Shown piece by piece: positions 61,814 to 64,000 of a stretch of DNA of 64,000 bases (positions are counted from its first letter, which is position 1; the number at the start of each line of letters is the position of its first letter). Under the pieces are notes generated by a model. It was not told the DNA's origin. It ran no database searches and was given only the letters and a program-made list of their open reading frames with translations. Where the stretch lies: the NCBI RefSeq assembly GCF_900107435.1, contig NZ_FNPZ01000003.1:372001-436000 (forward strand), read 5' to 3'. A program made the translations under genes and the position numbers. The DNA is from Herbiconiux ginsengi. Lineage in GTDB: Bacteria > Actinomycetota > Actinomycetes > Actinomycetales > Microbacteriaceae.

Positions 61814-63003
61814 CGCAGCGACCGGAATCCGGCGCGCATCTCCTGCGAGAACAGTTCGGGCTGCTCCCAGGCGGCGAAGTGGCCGCCGCGGTCGAGCCGG
61901 TTGAAGTGGATGAGATTCGGGTAGGCCTCCGTCGCCCAGCTGCGCGGTGCGGCATAGATCTCGTCGGGGAAGACGCTGACCGCCACCGGGAGCGTCACTC
62001 CCTTCGGGGCGAAGAACGCGAGCTTGCTCTCCCAGTAGAGCCTCGCCGACGAGACCGCCGTGTTCGTGAGCCAGTAAAGCGTCACGTTGTCGAGGATGTC
62101 GTCGCGCGTCAGGCCCTCGGTTGCGCCCGCGAACACCCGGGCGATCAGCGCGTAGCTCGCGGCGTCGTGATCGAGCATCCACGCCGCCAGTCCCACGGGC
62201 GAGTCGGCGAGGGCGTAGAGGGTCTGCGGACGGTTGCCCATCTCCTGGGCGTAGCCCAGACCGTGGGAGTAGAAGGTGGCCAGTTGATCCCAGGCGCTGC
62301 GTTCCTCGGCGGTGAGGTCGGTGGGAGGTGGCTCACGGGCGTCGAGTGCGGCCTGGATGGCATCGGGCACGGTCGCGGGCATGTTGGTGTGGATGCCGAT
62401 CAGGCCGGGCGGCGTCTGCAAGGCCAGCTGCTCGGTGACGGCGTTGCCCCAGTCGCCGCCCTGGGCGACGTAGCGGTCGTAGCCGAGTCGGTGCATGAGC
62501 TCCGCCCAGGCCCGGGCGATGTGGACCGGGTCCCAGCCGGGTTTCTCCGGCTTGCCCGAGAATCCGTGACCGGGCAGGGACGGGATGACGAGGTGGAAGG
62601 CGTCGGATGCGCTCGCGCCGTGCGCGGTGGGATCGGTGAGAGGCCCGACGATCTTCAGCTGCTCGATCACAGAGCCCGGCCAGCCGTGTGTGACGATCAT
62701 CGGCAGCGCGTCGTCGTGCGCCGACCGTACGTGGAGAAAATGGATGTCGACGCCGTCGATCTCCGTGACGAACTGCGGCAGTGCGTTCAGGCGGTCCTGC
62801 ACCTTCCGCCAGTCGTGCTCGTCGGCCCAGTAGCGGATCAGGTCGTCGACGACCTGCCGCTGCACGCCCTGGGAGGCGTCGTCGACGGTCTCCCGTTCGG
62901 GCAGCCTGACCGCACGCACCCGGCGTTTCAGATCGTCGAGCTCGGACGCCTCCACGTCGACGGTGAAGGGGCGGATGGCGGTGCGGTCTTCGGTGATGGT
63001 CAT
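61810..63003 (-). CDS. epoxide hydrolase family alpha/beta hydrolase
   Basis: 397 residues. The N-terminal EHN domain runs about residues 1-110 (IRPFTVDVEASELDDLKRRVRAVRLPE). The hydrolase core has VTHGWPGSVIEQLK (HGWPGS oxyanion), AQGGDWGNAVTEQLALQ (nucleophile Asp), and HFAAWEQPELFSQE (catalytic His). It converts an epoxide to a diol. It is co-transcribed with the redoxin gene by a 4-nt overlap. Confidence 0.93.
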   Translation of the reverse strand: MTITEDRTAIRPFTVDVEASELDDLKRRVRAVRLPERETVDDASQGVQRQVVDDLIRYWADEHDWRKVQDRLNALPQFVTEIDGVDIHFLHVRSAHDDALPMIVTHGWPGSVIEQLKIVGPLTDPTAHGASASDAFHLVIPSLPGHGFSGKPEKPGWDPVHIARAWAELMHRLGYDRYVAQGGDWGNAVTEQLALQTPPGLIGIHTNMPATVPDAIQAALDAREPPPTDLTAEERSAWDQLATFYSHGLGYAQEMGNRPQTLYALADSPVGLAAWMLDHDAASYALIARVFAGATEGLTRDDILDNVTLYWLTNTAVSSARLYWESKLAFFAPKGVTLPVAVSVFPDEIYAAPRSWATEAYPNLIHFNRLDRGGHFAAWEQPELFSQEMRAGFRSLR

Positions 63004-63159
63004 GGTGCTCTCCTCGGCATCGGTGGTGAGGCGGCGGAGGTCGTCGCCGATCCGACTCTCGCGCGGTCACCGGTCCGGCGGCATCGGGGCCATCCCTCAA
63101 TTCAGTTGGGGCGATCCCTCATTCTGCGGAGAACCACGCAGGCGCAGCCCCGGGCGAAC

Positions 63160-63429
63160 TCAGTCGGTCACGTCGATGACGACCTGACGCCAGTCGGAGT
63201 CGGACACCACCTGGCGTGACGGTTCGACGGTCGCGCCGATCCACTTGCCCTCGCGGCGGCTGATGTGGGCGATCAAGGCCTCTTCGGCATGGAGGGTGTA
63301 GGTGGGTTCGTCGTCTTCCGAGCCGTCGGCACGGATGGTGTGCTGGACTCCATCGCGCCAGAAGGTGGCTTCTCCGGACTCGGGAAGCTCTACCTCGTCG
63401 ATGGACGGTTGGTCATCCTGATTCGTCAT
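63160..63429 (-). CDS. small acidic hypothetical protein
   Basis: 89 residues from ATG 63429; a GTG at 63438 would add three residues. It is acidic, with ESGEATFWRDGVQHTIRADGSEDDEPTYTLHAEEALIAHISRREG and a beta-rich C-terminus ending VVSDSDWRQVVIDVTD. No motif is recognised, though it has the look of a small barrel. Convergent with no gene; 156 bp separate it from the epoxide hydrolase gene, where nothing else is seen. Confidence 0.7.
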   Translation of the reverse strand: MTNQDDQPSIDEVELPESGEATFWRDGVQHTIRADGSEDDEPTYTLHAEEALIAHISRREGKWIGATVEPSRQVVSDSDWRQVVIDVTD

Positions 63430-63537
63430 GCCACGCACACTATGCCTCTGTCGCTGCGGGGGCTAGACCCTTGTTGCGGTCGGTCGTGGGTGGGATGAGT
63501 GGGGCTCGGGTCGGGTCGGGTCGGCTCCGGTCGGGTC

Positions 63538-63629
63538 GGGGTGGGGCTGCGGCGTCAGGGTCTGGCAGCTCTGCCCGTAAACGCCCGCCACACCGGAGCT
63601 ACCAGACCCTGACGCCGCAGCCCCGCCCC
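63538..63629. repeat. large perfect inverted repeat in the spacer before the HNH gene
   Basis: The arm 63543-63565 and the arm 63602-63624 match perfectly for 23 bp; a G.T wobble and four more G-C pairs extend each arm to 28 bp (63538-63565 and 63602-63629). An inner AGCT/AGCT pair adds to it after one mismatch. Tandem TCGGG units precede it (63505-63541). No gene is seen in 63430-63754 besides this structure. Confidence 0.88.
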
Positions 63630-63754
63630 TCGCGTTCGCGGGTCGGCGCTGCGCGCGACAGGTGGCCGGATGATTCCGGGGCGCACGGGTGCAGGCCACT
63701 GCGTCCGAGCCTGAGGTAGGCAAGTACGAGGTGCTTGGCGTCATGGGAGTTCGG

Positions 63755-64000
63755 TCATCGTGCGGTGTGCGGTGGTGGTGGGTCGGGGGTGGTGGTGTAG
63801 GTGGCGCCGCGGGGGCTGGTCCAGGTGAGGCGTCTTGTGCCGTGTCGGTCTTGGGTGACTTTCCAGTTGCCCTCGTGTTTGAGGTGGTGGTGGCGGGGGC
63901 AGAGGTGGGCGAGGTTGTCGGGGGTGGTGGTGCCGCCGTCGGCCCAGGCGGTGGTGTGGTCGAGTTCGCAGCGGTTGGCGCGGCGGCCGCAGCCGGGGAA
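63755..64000 (-). CDS. HNH endonuclease, DUF222-type, C-terminal part (5' end beyond window)
   Basis: 81 codons, open at the right edge, stop TGA at 63755-63757. The HNH core is present: CGRRANRCELDHTTAWADGG, then TPDNLAHLCPRHHHLKHEG, giving the H-N-H order, and a tail of WKVTQDRHGTRRLTWTSPRG. The upstream DUF222 domain typical of actinobacterial HNH proteins is outside the window. These genes are multi-copy in Microbacteriaceae, often close to repeats. Confidence 0.9.
   Translation of the reverse strand, partial: FPGCGRRANRCELDHTTAWADGGTTTPDNLAHLCPRHHHLKHEGNWKVTQDRHGTRRLTWTSPRGATYTTTPDPPPPHTAR

Noticed and set aside
63471-63744. Two mutually mirrored frames in the HNH spacer
   Set aside because: They exist because of the 28-bp inverted repeat and TCGGG units, which generate similar peptides on both strands (ASGSGSS). 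No gene evidence.

Overview
This window comes from the chromosome of a high-GC actinobacterium, most likely a member of the Microbacteriaceae. The signs are pervasive G/C at third codon positions, frequent GTG and one TTG start codons, actinobacterial gene families (RamB-type regulator beside GTP-dependent PEP carboxykinase, Rv2466c-type nitroreductase, b6f-like cytochrome b, EttA, DUF222-type HNH nuclease) and lineage-typical small hypotheticals. The genus cannot be fixed by reading alone. I saw no rRNA genes, CRISPR array, prophage or intact insertion sequence.

Layout. 0-8 kb: end of a drug-type ABC exporter, tRNA-Arg, MsrA, an SSB-like protein, a lipoprotein, EttA and two thioesterases. 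8-18 kb: a KSTD-like flavoprotein, an mscS-globin operon, a drug-type MFS pump with its TetR regulator and a clear operator, PepN and an Rv2466c-type thiol protein. 18-22 kb: rpiB, an Fpg/Nei glycosylase, a PaiB-like protein and a YtcJ-like amidohydrolase, closely spaced. 22-29 kb: dps, a frameshifted membrane gene, a nitroreductase, a proline-rich membrane protein with a hairpin over its ribosome binding site, and a hydroxybutyrate uptake/oxidation pair divergent from a LysR gene. 29-34 kb: the proteostasis locus tRNA-Gly/tRNA-Pro, tig, clpP1, clpP2, an AAA ATPase and clpX. 34-48 kb: BenE-like transporter, aldo/keto reductase, valS operon, pckG divergent from a RamB-type regulator, an App1-like phosphatase, TetR, a GNAT-AAA+ fusion and an NmrA-like reductase. 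48-54 kb: fatty-acid desaturase, two tandem GAF-ANTAR RNA-binding regulators, a GerW-like protein and an orphan cytochrome b. 54-60 kb: a self-contained catabolic-looking cluster (NtaA/DmoA-type and DszC-type flavoenzymes, amidohydrolase, GntR/UTRA regulator, and a 50-residue stump of adenosine deaminase). 60-64 kb: LuxR regulator, redoxin/epoxide hydrolase pair, small acidic protein and the 3' part of an HNH nuclease gene.

The least ordinary features are: (i) the 54-60 kb cluster, bracketed by two matching GntR-type operators and carrying a truncated adenosine deaminase start directly upstream of the regulator; (ii) an orphan QcrB paralogue in which the fourth haem-ligand histidine is arginine; (iii) a GNAT domain fused to a CDC48/FtsH-like AAA+ domain; (iv) families of dispersed intergenic palindromes, with a composite repeat locus at about 39.8-40.06 kb whose internal segments recur at 8.3 and 13.8 kb; and (v) a benE-like gene with no canonical start codon ahead of its first membrane helix.

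All functional statements rest on motif and family recognition by eye; no alignment, database or folding program was run.
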